A stretch of DNA of 64,000 bases from Roseovarius bejariae (GTDB lineage: Bacteria; Pseudomonadota; Alphaproteobacteria; Rhodobacterales; Rhodobacteraceae): positions 1,302,402 to 1,366,401 of the forward strand of contig NZ_SZWE01000001.1 in the NCBI RefSeq assembly GCF_009669325.1, read 5' to 3'. The translations under genes and the position numbers were made by a program. Under the pieces are notes generated by a model. That model worked only from the letters and a program-made list of their open reading frames with translations. It did no database searches and had not been told where the DNA came from. Shown here piece after piece: positions 26,410 to 36,656 of the stretch; position 1 is the stretch's first letter, and each line of letters starts with the position of its first letter.

Positions 26410-26495
26410 ACCCCCTTCCTACAGCAGGTGCAAAAAAGCGTCCAGATAACCCTTGCGCCCTCGTAAAGAAGGGTCTAAGGAGCGCGCCACGAGTT

Positions 26496-26570
26496 GCTGC
26501 TGTAGCTCAGTGGTAGAGCGCACCCTTGGTAAGGGTGAGGTCGGGAGTTCAATCCTCCCCAGCAGCACCA
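26496..26570 (+). tRNA. tRNA-Thr (GGT)
   Basis: The 75 bases fold into a full cloverleaf: acceptor GCTGCTG with CAGCAGC, D-arm TAGCTCAGTGGTAGAGC, anticodon stem CACCC/GGGTG with loop TTGGTAA (anticodon GGT at 26528-26530), and T-arm GGGAGTTCAATCCTCCC. The discriminator base A is followed by an encoded CCA. It reads Thr codons ACC and ACU. Confidence 0.97.
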
Positions 26571-26642
26571 TTTCCCTTTTTTTGGCGGATTGACGCGCAT
26601 GTCGGCGCAAGCGGTCAAAAGTGCCCCTTTCACCCGCCCTAG

Positions 26643-27770
<1,128 letters not shown>

Positions 27771-27808
27771 CAGGCGCAGATTTTCGTTCCACAGGCGAAG
27801 GGAAAGCT

Positions 27809-28735
27809 TTGGCCAGGGACCGCGCACAGAACGATGACTACAAAGGCCCCCTGAAACGGTTGTTGATCGGGGTCCTGTTGCTGTGCCTCGTGGGTATTTT
27901 CCTGCTGTGGCGGATCGACAGCCCCCGCGTCGAGCGGTTTCGCGCGCAGGTGATCGACCGCGTCGTGCCCAACTTCGACTGGGCCATGGCGCCGGTGACG
28001 GGGGCGGTGAATATCCTGCGCGATTTCCAGAGCTATCAGCGACTGTATGAACAAAATCAGGAACTGCGCCGCGAGCTGAAGAAGATGAAGGCGTGGAAAG
28101 AAGCCGCCGTGCAGCTACGCGATGAAAACGCGCGATTGCTGGACCTCAACAACGTGCGGGTCGATCCAAGGCTGACCTTCGTGACCGGCGTGGTCATGGC
28201 CGACAGCGGATCGCCCTTCCGGCAATCGGTGCTGATCAACGTGGGTGCGCGGGACGGGATTGTTGATGGATGGGCCGCGATGGATGGCCTGGGCCTTGTC
28301 GGCCGGATTTCCGGGGTTGGGCAGAATACGGCACGCGTGGTGCTTCTGACCGATACGTCCAGCCGGATTCCGGTGACGATCCAGCCGTCGGGGCAGCGCG
28401 GCTTGATGATTGGTGACAACACCTTGGCCCCGCCGATCAGCTTTATCGAAACCCCGGATCAGGCCCGCCCGGGCGACCGGGTTTTGACATCGGGCGATGG
28501 CGGGGTCTTTCCTGCGGGCCTTGTCATTGGACGTCTGGCCGAAGATCCGGGCGGGCGTATGCGTGTCCGGCTGGCTGCGGATTATGAACGGCTGGAATTC
28601 CTGCGCGTGTTGCGCAGCTACGGATATGAGACGATCGAGGACCCCGGCGCCTTGATCGTTCCACTGGATACGGCCCCACCGGACGCGGCACCCGATGACG
28701 CCCTGTCTGCGGAGGGAGGGCCCGCAGATGGCTGA
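27809..28735 (+). CDS. mreC: Rod shape-determining protein MreC
   Basis: MreC is the periplasmic scaffold that activates PBP2. The protein is 308 residues. A TTG start at 27809 puts a transmembrane helix at about 15-33 (LLIGVLLLCLVGIFLLW), then a coiled coil at about 75-110 (LYEQNQELRRELKKMK) and the beta domains with VMADSGSPFRQSVLINVG and GLVGRISGVGQNTARVVLL. The acidic Pro-rich tail is short. The TTG is inferred because no ATG lies before the membrane segment. It overlaps mreD by eight bases. Confidence 0.94.
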   Translation: MARDRAQNDDYKGPLKRLLIGVLLLCLVGIFLLWRIDSPRVERFRAQVIDRVVPNFDWAMAPVTGAVNILRDFQSYQRLYEQNQELRRELKKMKAWKEAAVQLRDENARLLDLNNVRVDPRLTFVTGVVMADSGSPFRQSVLINVGARDGIVDGWAAMDGLGLVGRISGVGQNTARVVLLTDTSSRIPVTIQPSGQRGLMIGDNTLAPPISFIETPDQARPGDRVLTSGDGGVFPAGLVIGRLAEDPGGRMRVRLAADYERLEFLRVLRSYGYETIEDPGALIVPLDTAPPDAAPDDALSAEGGPADG

Positions 28736-29300
28736 ACGCAACACGACACGGCTTTATGTAAAACGGCTGGTTTATGTCGCGCTCTGGCTTGGGCTGGTTT
28801 TTCTGCACCTGCTGCCGATCGATGTGGCGCGTCCCTCGCCTCTATCGGCGCCCTCGTTTCTGGAACGCATCTGGACCGGGCCGGACCTGCATCTGGCGAT
28901 CACCTTTGCCTGGGTCTTGCGGCGACCCGAGTATGTCCCGCCCCTTCTGGTGGCGGGAACATTCCTGATGTCGGACCTGTTGTTGCAGCGCCCGCCGGGT
29001 CTTTGGGCGGCCCTTGCCCTTGTCGGGAGCGAGGCCCTGCGGTCGCGCGCGCCGGGGCTGCGCGACCTGACATTCCCGGTGGAATGGCTGAACGTGGCGA
29101 CAACAACGCTTGCGATGTTCCTTGGTTACAGGATCATTCTGGGCGTGATGATGATCGAGACAGGGCCGCTGAGCCCGACCTTGATGCAGGCGCTTGTAAC
29201 GATCGCCATCTACCCGCTTATCGTTGCCCTGTCTCAACTTCTGTTCGGGGTGCGCAAACTGGCGCCTGGGGATATTGACGGGATGGAGGCCCGGACATGA
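28728..29300 (+). CDS. mreD: Rod shape-determining protein MreD
   Basis: MreD is the integral membrane partner of MreC and PBP2. The protein is 190 residues with about five to six membrane segments, e.g. YVALWLGLVFLHLLP and LVTIAIYPLIVALSQLLF. The start at 28728 overlaps the mreC end by eight bases and has a GGAGGGAGG ribosome site inside mreC. Its end overlaps mrdA by four bases. Sequence conservation in this family is low, so the call rests on hydrophobicity and position. Confidence 0.92.
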   Translation: MAERNTTRLYVKRLVYVALWLGLVFLHLLPIDVARPSPLSAPSFLERIWTGPDLHLAITFAWVLRRPEYVPPLLVAGTFLMSDLLLQRPPGLWAALALVGSEALRSRAPGLRDLTFPVEWLNVATTTLAMFLGYRIILGVMMIETGPLSPTLMQALVTIAIYPLIVALSQLLFGVRKLAPGDIDGMEART

Positions 29301-31216
29301 GACGCCCGGGCCGCGATAGCGCGCAAAGCCAGCGTTTGATCACGCGACGCGGGTTGATCGTGGGTGGTGCACAGGCGCTATTCATGGGCGGGCTGGCCCT
29401 TAGAATGCGCTACATGCAGGTCGAGCAGGCCGATGAATTCCGCCTTCTGGCCGATGAAAACCGGATCAGCATTCGGCTTTTGCCACCGACGCGCGGGCGC
29501 ATTTTCGACCGCAACGGCGTGACCGTTGCAGAGAACGTGCCGAGTTACCGGATCACGATGGTTCCCGAAGAGGCCGGCGATGTGGACAATGTCATTGCGC
29601 GTCTTGCCCAGCTTGTCGAGCTTACCCCCGAGGAACTGGAGCGCGCGAAACGTGACCTCAGCGAGGCCCGCGGCGACACCGCCGTGACCGTGGCGGACAG
29701 GGTCAGCTGGGACGACATCAGCCGCGTTGCCGTGAACACCCCGGCCCTGCCCGGTGTTGCGCCCGAGGTGGGGCTTTCGCGGCGTTATCCCCGGATCGGT
29801 GATTATGCCCATATCGTTGGCTATGTCGGGCCCTATTCCGAACGTGATCGCACCCGCATTGACGCCCCCGAGCAACTTCTGCGCATCCCGCGCTTTCAGG
29901 TCGGCAAGTTCGGCATTGAAGCCGCGTATGAAAATGCCTTGCGCGGCAAGGCTGGCACGAAGCGGGTGGAAGTCAACGTGCGTGGGCATGTCATGCGTGA
30001 ACTGGAGCGGCAGGAAGGCCAACCCGGAACCGATGTTCAACTGACCATCGACTCGGATTTGCAATCCTATATCAGCGCGCGCCTTGCCGGAGAAAGTGCC
30101 GCGGCTACTGTGATGGATTGTGACACGGGTGATCTTCTGGCTTGCGTGTCCTCCCCGACCTTCGATCCCAACCTCTTTGTACGCGGCATTTCCGTGCCCA
30201 ACTACAGAGAGCTTCTGGAAAACAAGTATCGTCCGCTGCCCAACAAGGCAGTGCAGGGTGTCTACCCGCCTGGATCGACGTTCAAGATGGTTACCGTTCT
30301 GGCCGCCTTGGAAGCAGGCACGATCGACCCCGAGGAAACGATCTACTGTCCTGGCCACCTTGAGGTTGCAGGTCGCCGCTTCCATTGCTGGAAACGCGCG
30401 GGCCACGGAAATGTGGACATGCATCGTTCGCTTCGTGAAAGCTGCGATGTTTATTACTATGAGTTGGCATTGCGCACGGGGATCGAAAACATTAGCGCCA
30501 TGGCCGAACGTTTGGGCCTTGGCATAAAGCACGATTTGCCACTGACTTCGGTTGCGGCGGGCCTGGCCCCGACGAAGGACTGGAAACGCCGGGTGCGGGA
30601 TGCCGAATGGGTGATTGGCGATAGCGTGAACGCTGCCATCGGTCAGGGTGACGTTCTGGCGTCCCCTCTGCAATTGGCCGTGATGGCGGCGCGGTTGGCC
30701 ACCGGACGGTCGGTTGCCCCTCGGGTCATTCGCTCCATCGACGGCGTCGAAAGTCCCACAGGCCATGGCGACGACATGGGCCTGAACGAAAACAACCTGC
30801 GCCACATCCGGCAAGCGATGTATGCGGTATCCAACAGCCGACGGGGCACGGCCTATTCCAGCCGCATCATCGAGGATGCCTTTCGCATGGCAGGCAAGAC
30901 CGGCACCAGTCAGGTTCGTTCGGCCGTGGTGGATAACAATTCCGTTCCTTGGGAGCAGCGGGACCACGCTCTTTTCGTGAACTTCGCACCCTTCGATGCT
31001 CCAAAAATCGCCGTATCGGTTGTCGTGGAACACGGTGGCGGCGGCTCACGGGCGGCGGCACCGATCGCCCGCGACATCACGCTTCAGGCGTTATATGGAG
31101 AGGATCCGCCGCTGTCTGCCTACCCGTCCAAGGATCGCAGGCGCATTCAATCCCAGCAAGAGGAACTGCGCCGTGCTCGCACACGTCCTAACGATGGCAG
31201 GAGCGATCGGGCATGA
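29297..31216 (+). CDS. mrdA: Penicillin-binding protein 2 (elongasome transpeptidase)
   Basis: PBP2 crosslinks new glycan strands during elongation. The protein is 639 residues: a membrane anchor at about 17-37 (GLIVGGAQALFMGGLALRM), the pedestal with PPTRGRIFDRNGVTVAEN, and a transpeptidase domain with the nucleophile in YPPGSTFKMVT (SxxK), SCDVYYYE (the SxN position as SCD, usual for PBP2) and KTGTSQ. All catalytic residues are present. It overlaps mreD and rodA by four bases each (ATGA). Confidence 0.96.
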   Translation: MRRPGRDSAQSQRLITRRGLIVGGAQALFMGGLALRMRYMQVEQADEFRLLADENRISIRLLPPTRGRIFDRNGVTVAENVPSYRITMVPEEAGDVDNVIARLAQLVELTPEELERAKRDLSEARGDTAVTVADRVSWDDISRVAVNTPALPGVAPEVGLSRRYPRIGDYAHIVGYVGPYSERDRTRIDAPEQLLRIPRFQVGKFGIEAAYENALRGKAGTKRVEVNVRGHVMRELERQEGQPGTDVQLTIDSDLQSYISARLAGESAAATVMDCDTGDLLACVSSPTFDPNLFVRGISVPNYRELLENKYRPLPNKAVQGVYPPGSTFKMVTVLAALEAGTIDPEETIYCPGHLEVAGRRFHCWKRAGHGNVDMHRSLRESCDVYYYELALRTGIENISAMAERLGLGIKHDLPLTSVAAGLAPTKDWKRRVRDAEWVIGDSVNAAIGQGDVLASPLQLAVMAARLATGRSVAPRVIRSIDGVESPTGHGDDMGLNENNLRHIRQAMYAVSNSRRGTAYSSRIIEDAFRMAGKTGTSQVRSAVVDNNSVPWEQRDHALFVNFAPFDAPKIAVSVVVEHGGGGSRAAAPIARDITLQALYGEDPPLSAYPSKDRRRIQSQQEELRRARTRPNDGRSDRA

Positions 31217-32352
31217 GTTATCTTGAATACACGGTGAAAACCACACCAACCGGGCTGCGCAAGGTGCTTTATCTGAACTGGCCCTTGGCAATCCTGCTGG
31301 CGGCGATTGCCAGTGTCGGTTTCCTGATGCTCTATTCGGTGGCGGGCGGATCGTTCAGCCCTTGGGCGGAGCCACAGATCAAGCGCTTTGCCCTTGGTTT
31401 TGCCATCATGTTCACAGTGGCCATGGTGCCGATCTGGTTCTGGCGCAACATGGCCGGGGTCGCTTATGGCCTATCGGTCCTACTGTTGCTGGCCGTCGAA
31501 TTCTTTGGCACCAGCGCAGGGGGCGCACAGCGTTGGATCGACCTTGGCTTCATGCGGCTTCAGCCATCGGAATTGATGAAAATCAGTCTCGTGATGTTTC
31601 TGGCCGCCTACTATGACTGGCTCCCCGTGAAGAAAACTTCGCATCCGCTTTGGGTACTGGTTCCCGTGGTGATCATCCTTGTGCCGGCCGGTCTTGTTTT
31701 TGCACAACCTGACCTTGGTACCGCTTTGTTGTTGATGCTTGCCGGAGCAACGATGATGTTTTTTGCGGGCGTACATTGGGCCTATTTCGCGGCTGTTTTC
31801 TCGATGGCGGCAGGCCTGATTTTCGCGGTGTTCCAATCACGGGGGACCGATTGGCAAATCCTGCGGAATTATCACTATGACCGGCTGGATACTTTCCTTG
31901 ATCCCGCCTCGGACCCGCTCGACAAGGGGTATCACATCACACAGTCGAAGATCGCCCTTGGCTCGGGCGGATGGACGGGCAAGGGGTTCATGCAGGGCAC
32001 GCAATCGCGGCTCAACTTCCTGCCAGAGAAACACACCGACTTCATCTTCACTACACTGGCCGAAGAGTTCGGCTTTGTCGGTGGGTTTTCTCTTTTGTTG
32101 CTTTACACGTTGATCCTTGTCTTCTGCGTGTCCATAGCGCTGTCCAACCGGGACAGATTTTCATCACTGATGACACTTGGCATCGCGACAACCTTTTTCC
32201 TGTTCTTCGCGGTCAATATGTCGATGGTGATGGGCATGGCGCCAGTGGTCGGTGTCCCCTTGCCATTGGTCAGCTACGGGGGGTCGGCCATGTTGATCCT
32301 CATGCTGGGATTTGGTTTCGTCCAAAGCGCACATATTCACAAACCGAGGTAA
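31213..32352 (+). CDS. rodA: Rod shape-determining peptidoglycan polymerase RodA
   Basis: RodA is the SEDS-family glycosyltransferase that polymerises lipid II with PBP2. The protein is 379 residues with about ten membrane segments. The conserved region FVSL/LGFGF-like ending (PLPLVSYGGSAMLILMLGFGF) and the segment RWIDLGFMRLQPSELMKISL are typical of SEDS proteins, as is the acidic-containing loop ATQSRLNFLPEKHTDFIF-like near residue 270. It overlaps mrdA by four bases. Confidence 0.95.
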   Translation: MSYLEYTVKTTPTGLRKVLYLNWPLAILLAAIASVGFLMLYSVAGGSFSPWAEPQIKRFALGFAIMFTVAMVPIWFWRNMAGVAYGLSVLLLLAVEFFGTSAGGAQRWIDLGFMRLQPSELMKISLVMFLAAYYDWLPVKKTSHPLWVLVPVVIILVPAGLVFAQPDLGTALLLMLAGATMMFFAGVHWAYFAAVFSMAAGLIFAVFQSRGTDWQILRNYHYDRLDTFLDPASDPLDKGYHITQSKIALGSGGWTGKGFMQGTQSRLNFLPEKHTDFIFTTLAEEFGFVGGFSLLLLYTLILVFCVSIALSNRDRFSSLMTLGIATTFFLFFAVNMSMVMGMAPVVGVPLPLVSYGGSAMLILMLGFGFVQSAHIHKPR

Positions 32353-32356
32353 CCTG

Positions 32357-33292
32357 ATGCCGCTCAATATCCTGTTCGCCGCCAGTGAAGATCGCTGGCA
32401 GGCTTATGAAGCGCCTTTGCGCGAGGCCTTGTCCGACATCGGACAAGGCGATGCCAATCTCGCTTTGGACATTCCGGCGGCGGAGGTGGATTACATTGTG
32501 TATGCACCGAGTTCCGAGGTTCAGGATTTCATGCCCTACACGCGCACCAAGGCGGTTTTGAACCTGTGGGCCGGGGTTGAGGGGGTCGTGGGCAACGACA
32601 CCCTGACCCAGCCCTTGGCGCGCATGGTGGACGACGGGTTGACCCAGGGCATGGTGGATTGGGTCGTGGGCCACACGATGCGGCATCATCTGAACACCGA
32701 CCTGCACGTCATGAACCAGGACGGCAAATGGCGCCGGTATGTCCCGCCCCTGGCCCCGGATCGCCCGGTCACCATTCTGGGCCTTGGCGCGCTTGGCCGC
32801 GCCTGTGGCGAGGCACTGGCCGGGCTGGGTTTCCCGGTGACAGGCTGGAGCCGGTCGCAAAAGGATGTGGAAGGCCTGCGGTGTCTTTCGGGCGACGAAG
32901 GGCTGGTGCAGGCGCTTTCCGATGCGCAGATCGTGATCCTGCTTTTGCCACAGACCCCCGATACCGAGAACCTGCTGAACGCCGCCCGGTTGGACTTGCT
33001 ACCCGAAGGGGCGGTGATCATAAACCCGGGTCGCGGGCCGTTGATTGACGATGACGCGCTTCTGTCCGCCCTGGACTCCGGCCATATCGGCCATGCCACG
33101 CTGGATGTATTCCGGGAAGAGCCCTTGCCGGCCGAACACCCCTATTGGGCGCATCCCAAGGTCACGGTGACACCGCATATCGCATCGGAAACCCGGCCCA
33201 AAAGCGCCTCGCGCGTGATCGCCGAAAACATCCGGCGCGGCGAGGCCGGGGAGCCTTTCGTGCATCTGGTCGATCGCAGTCTGGGTTACTGA
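32357..33292 (+). CDS. ghrA: Glyoxylate/hydroxypyruvate reductase A-like 2-hydroxyacid dehydrogenase
   Basis: The protein is 311 residues and would reduce glyoxylate or hydroxypyruvate with NADPH in the cytosol. The dinucleotide motif is ILGLGALGRACGEALAGLG at about residues 137-155, with WSRS after strand 2, hinting at NADPH preference. Catalytic segments are NPGRGPLIDDDAL (Arg), a Glu region in EEPLPAEHPYW, and TPHIASETRP (His). The start four bases after rodA shows it shares the rod operon, though metabolically unrelated. The start at 32357 is preferred over an upstream ATG inside rodA. The stop overlaps the MATE gene end convergently by seven bases. Confidence 0.88.
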   Translation: MPLNILFAASEDRWQAYEAPLREALSDIGQGDANLALDIPAAEVDYIVYAPSSEVQDFMPYTRTKAVLNLWAGVEGVVGNDTLTQPLARMVDDGLTQGMVDWVVGHTMRHHLNTDLHVMNQDGKWRRYVPPLAPDRPVTILGLGALGRACGEALAGLGFPVTGWSRSQKDVEGLRCLSGDEGLVQALSDAQIVILLLPQTPDTENLLNAARLDLLPEGAVIINPGRGPLIDDDALLSALDSGHIGHATLDVFREEPLPAEHPYWAHPKVTVTPHIASETRPKSASRVIAENIRRGEAGEPFVHLVDRSLGY

Positions 33293-34614
33293 CGCCCGTC
33301 AGCGGCGTGCTCAAGCGCCGGGTAGCGCGCGCCGAGTGTCGCGGCGCGCGCCACGAAGCTGATGAGCAACGCCAGCCAAAGACCGTGGTTGCCAAGTAGT
33401 GGAACCAACAGGGTAACAGCCACGGCATAGGCCAATAGACTGAGCGCCATCATGTTGCGCATGTCGCGGGTTCGTGTCGCCCCGATGAAAATGCCATCCA
33501 GCATGTAGGACCCAAGGCCAAGAACGGGCGCGACCACCATATAGGGAAGATAAGTGCGTGCCTCGGCCTGCACGGCAGGAACCTTGGCCATAGTGTCGAC
33601 AATCATGCCTCCCAAGAGGGCGAACCCTGTGGACAGGATCCCCACACTGACCAACCCCCAAAGGCTACTGACGGTGGCGGCGCGGCGGAGATGGCGACTA
33701 TCCCTGCGGCCCATGGCATTGCCCACCAAGGCTTCGGCGGCAAAGGCAAAGCCGTCAAGCGCATAGGCGGTGATGTGCAAGAACTGCAACAACACCTGAT
33801 TGGCCGCGAGGGTGACATCGCCAAAATCGGCGCCCAGAAACAGGAAAGACAGGAAAATCGCCTGAAGCATCAGGGAGCGCAACAGGATGTCGCCGTTGAC
33901 CTGCCCCATGTGGCGCAGGGCCTGTTGGTCGAATACACGCGGCCAGTCGCGCCATGCGGGGACCCTGAAAGCACCACGGCACAGCCAAAGCCCAAGCGCC
34001 AGCCCGCCCCATTCTGCAAGGAAGGTGGCAAATGCCACACCCTGCACACCCCATCCAAGGCCAAGCACGAACCATAGGTCGAGGCTAATATTCAAACCGT
34101 TCATCAACAACTGGATGAGAAGCACGGCACGCGTACGTTCAAGTGCAATGAGCCAGCCGGTAATGCCGTAGATGGCGATCATCGCCGGGGCGCTCCAGAC
34201 CCGGATGCTCAGGTACTTGTGCGCGAGGTCTTCGACCTCGGCACTGGCGGGCGCAATCAGGAAGGCCCCGGAGAAAAGCGGGATTTGCAGGATAATAACC
34301 GCGACACCGCCTGCCAATGCGATCATCAGGGCGCGGGTCAATAGTGCTGCCACCTCGCCGCTGCGCCCGGCGCCATGGGCCTGACTGGTCAGGCCGGTCG
34401 TGCCCATGCGTAGAAAGCCAAAGACCCAGTAGAGTGCAGAGAGGATAATCGCGCCGATGCCTACGGCCCCGATAGGGGCCGCCTGCCCCAACTGCCCGAC
34501 GACACCGGTATCGACAGCCCCGAGAATCGGGACCGTGATATTGGCCAGAAGGATCGGAAGGGCGATCTTCAGAACCCGTTTGTGGGTGATCGTCCCCGGA
34601 ACGCCCTCAGCCAT
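33286..34614 (-). CDS. MATE-family efflux transporter (DinF-type)
   Basis: The protein is 442 residues with about twelve membrane segments in two halves, the MATE layout. The N-terminal ALPILLANITVPILGAVDTG is the classic first repeat with the Asp that couples cations in the DinF subgroup. Such proteins export organic cations using Na+ or H+. Substrate unknown. The two thioesterase genes lie just upstream and overlap its start by eight bases. Confidence 0.9.
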   Translation of the reverse strand: MAEGVPGTITHKRVLKIALPILLANITVPILGAVDTGVVGQLGQAAPIGAVGIGAIILSALYWVFGFLRMGTTGLTSQAHGAGRSGEVAALLTRALMIALAGGVAVIILQIPLFSGAFLIAPASAEVEDLAHKYLSIRVWSAPAMIAIYGITGWLIALERTRAVLLIQLLMNGLNISLDLWFVLGLGWGVQGVAFATFLAEWGGLALGLWLCRGAFRVPAWRDWPRVFDQQALRHMGQVNGDILLRSLMLQAIFLSFLFLGADFGDVTLAANQVLLQFLHITAYALDGFAFAAEALVGNAMGRRDSRHLRRAATVSSLWGLVSVGILSTGFALLGGMIVDTMAKVPAVQAEARTYLPYMVVAPVLGLGSYMLDGIFIGATRTRDMRNMMALSLLAYAVAVTLLVPLLGNHGLWLALLISFVARAATLGARYPALEHAADGRQ

Positions 34615-35119
34615 CCCGGCGCGGCATCAGGAAATGCCCCGAGGCCTGCGCGAAGGGGCGGGCGCGATTGTCCTGCCATGCCTCGACATGCACAGACGCA
34701 TAGCGACGGCCCGAGCGGGCCACCTGCGCACGCGCATAGGCATCGCGCGGTAGGCCCGAGCGCAGGTAATCGACAGTAAAGTCGATGGTCTTGGGCAGGC
34801 GCGGCAGTTTGCCCTGAGCAAGGTCATCGGGGTCAAGCTTGCCGGTCTCGATTTCATTCCAGAGCATGGCCCAACTCAACCCGATAATCGCCGTGACCTC
34901 CAAAAAGGCCGCCGTTGCCCCACCATGCAGCGCAGGCAAAAGCGGGTTGCCGATCAGCTTGTCCTGAAAGGGCATGACCGCCGTCAGTTCATCCCCGCGC
35001 CTGTCAAACTCTATGCCAAGGAACTGGCTATAGGGGACACCATGGACAAGCGCATTGAGGGCCGCATCGCGACGTTGCTTGACCACTTGCACGGGTTCGG
35101 GGCGGGCGCGCGGCATCAC
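34607..35119 (-). CDS. PaaI-type hotdog thioesterase, copy 2
   Basis: The protein is 170 residues with a hotdog fold. [20 protein letters not shown] at about 65-84 is the PaaI motif with His and Glu replacing the usual catalytic Asp, and it is longer than its upstream paralogue. Such enzymes hydrolyse acyl-CoA or aryl-CoA thioesters in the cytosol. Its start overlaps the stop of the other thioesterase (ATGA) and its end overlaps the MATE start by eight bases, so three genes are coupled. The pair may act as a heteromer; that is an inference. Confidence 0.85.
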   Translation of the reverse strand: MMPRARPEPVQVVKQRRDAALNALVHGVPYSQFLGIEFDRRGDELTAVMPFQDKLIGNPLLPALHGGATAAFLEVTAIIGLSWAMLWNEIETGKLDPDDLAQGKLPRLPKTIDFTVDYLRSGLPRDAYARAQVARSGRRYASVHVEAWQDNRARPFAQASGHFLMPRRDG

Positions 35120-35538
35120 TTGGCCTCCACGGTAAAGGTACCCGTGGCCGTGGCCACGGGGCGGTCTTCATCATCATCCATGGCCCGCGCCCGGACAAAG
35201 GCCACCGACCGGGTGATGTGATAGCATTCGGCCCGGGCCTTGATCCGCTGCCCTGGCGTGGCCGGACGCATGTAGTCGATACGCAGATCGATCGTCGCAG
35301 TAGCCCCCGGGTTTTTCGGATGGCTCATCGCCGCCGCCCCGCAACAGGTATCCATAAGCGCCGAGACTGCCCCGCCGTGGATCACGCCGGTCTCGGGGTC
35401 GCCGATGAACCTTTTGTCGTAGTCCATCGCGATCTCGGCCGTTCCTTCACCGATCTCGGTCAGTTCCATTCCAAGGGCCTCGGAATGAGGGATGGCGCCT
35501 ATGAATTGCTCGGCGATCTTTGTCTTGTCGGGACTCAT
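35116..35538 (-). CDS. PaaI-type hotdog thioesterase, copy 1
   Basis: The protein is 140 residues, usual PaaI size. The hotdog helix motif [21 protein letters not shown] at about 53-73 has the HGG turn and the catalytic-type Asp in LMDT, and [19 protein letters not shown] follows on the next strands. It is the first gene of a thioesterase-thioesterase-MATE series and divergent from the first MerR gene with about 120 bases between. Confidence 0.87.
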   Translation of the reverse strand: MSPDKTKIAEQFIGAIPHSEALGMELTEIGEGTAEIAMDYDKRFIGDPETGVIHGGAVSALMDTCCGAAAMSHPKNPGATATIDLRIDYMRPATPGQRIKARAECYHITRSVAFVRARAMDDDEDRPVATATGTFTVEAK

Positions 35539-35657
35539 GCCTGTTTCCGCTTGGTGGTTGCCCGCCCTTTATGGGCCCGAAGGCAGGCAAGCTGCAAGGC
35601 CAGTGGTTGCCCTTGTCGCGATGAGGGCCTACGCTTTGACCCACGGAGGCTTGAGCG

Positions 35658-36026
35658 ATGACTGAGACCCGCCTGTCATTCAAGGAAATGTGCGCGAAGT
35701 TCGATGTGACGCCGCGCACCTTGCGCTATTACGAGTATATCGAATTGCTCACTCCCGATCGTGAGGGGCGGTCGCGCTTTTACGGCCCGCGCGAAGTTGC
35801 CCGAATGACCCTGATCATGCGCGGCCGGCGGTTCGGGTTTGCACTGGAAGAAATCCGCCAATGGCTTTTGATTTATGAGCATGAGGGCAACGAGGCCCAG
35901 ATGCGCAGCTGGGTAGAGCTGGCGGATCGTCAGTTGCAGGAGTTGGCCGAACAGCGCAGCCAACTGGATGAAGCGATTGAAGAGCTTCAATCCCTGCGCG
36001 ACGAGACAGCAAAGAGCCTCGGATGA
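35658..36026 (+). CDS. MerR-family transcriptional regulator, first copy
   Basis: The protein is 122 residues. The winged HTH at about 7-75 has FDVTPRTLRYYEYIELL and RFYGPREVARMTLIMRGRRF; a coiled dimer helix follows (about 85-118). No metal-binding cysteines exist in the C-terminal part, so it is not a metal-sensing type. The position just before a second MerR gene and the beta-oxidation operon suggests control of acyl-CoA metabolism. Confidence 0.85.
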   Translation: MTETRLSFKEMCAKFDVTPRTLRYYEYIELLTPDREGRSRFYGPREVARMTLIMRGRRFGFALEEIRQWLLIYEHEGNEAQMRSWVELADRQLQELAEQRSQLDEAIEELQSLRDETAKSLG

Positions 36027-36110
36027 CTCGGGCGCGACGAGCGCGGCAAGTTGAAGATCTTGACGCAAGGGCAAGAAAATTGCGCCCGGCACAAGCTTAC
36101 CCTTACTGAT

Positions 36111-36151
36111 CTTACGTAAACTTTAAAGTGACGTGACGTATCTCTTACGTC
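36111..36151. promoter_or_regulatory. Candidate MerR operator upstream of second MerR gene
   Basis: The spacer 36027-36221 contains two related palindromic sites: CTTACGTAAAC (36111-36121) and GACGTA-TCTCT-TACGTC (36135-36151, 6-bp arms, 5-base centre). MerR-type regulators of acyl-CoA catabolism such as LiuR bind ACGT-centred palindromes, as far as I recall. The sites lie 70-110 bases before the MerR start and may serve autoregulation and the acyl-CoA operon. Confidence 0.5.
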
Positions 36152-36221
36152 AACCTAGGGGCCTGTTGTATCGAATCTGCAAGACGCGCAAATCGGCCTT
36201 GCTGACCAAGCAAGAGTAATA

Positions 36222-36629
36222 TTGATGACACATGAGACCACGATGACTATCCGCGAGATGTGTGATGCCTTCGGCGTCACGCCACGCACCCTGCGGTTCT
36301 ACGAGTCCAAGGAACTTCTGTTTCCAATCCGCGAAGGGCAAAAGCGCCTGTTTACCAAGCGCGACCGCGCGCGACTCAAGCTGATCCTGCGCGGCAAGCG
36401 TTTCGGCTTCAGCCTTGAAGAGATCCGCCAGCTTCTGGACCTTTACGACAAGGGCGACCAGCAACTGACGCAGCTGACACAATCCTACGAGATCGCACAG
36501 GAACGACTGGTTGATCTGGAACGTCAGCGCGATGAGCTTGAAGGGGCGATTGCCGATCTGCGCGACCAAATGCGTTGGGGCGAAAAGATGATCGCCTCGA
36601 TCCGCCAATCCAAGAAAGCCGCCGAGTAA
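36222..36629 (+). CDS. MerR-family transcriptional regulator, second copy
   Basis: The protein is 135 residues. The HTH region at about 8-75 is similar to the preceding MerR protein (FGVTPRTLRFYESKELL and RDRARLKLILRGKRFGFSLEEIR), followed by a dimerisation coil and a basic C-terminal tail. No cysteine cluster is present. It starts with MTHETTMTIREMCDAFG; the ATG at 36240 is an alternative. It lies 27 bases before the first acyl-CoA dehydrogenase gene of the beta-oxidation operon. Confidence 0.86.
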   Translation: MMTHETTMTIREMCDAFGVTPRTLRFYESKELLFPIREGQKRLFTKRDRARLKLILRGKRFGFSLEEIRQLLDLYDKGDQQLTQLTQSYEIAQERLVDLERQRDELEGAIADLRDQMRWGEKMIASIRQSKKAAE

Positions 36630-36656
36630 CCCGGCACCACGTCAAGGGAGAGAGCC

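Noticed and set aside
29378..31033. 551-residue antisense frame over mrdA
   Set aside because: Shadow of a certain PBP2 gene; no recognisable motif.
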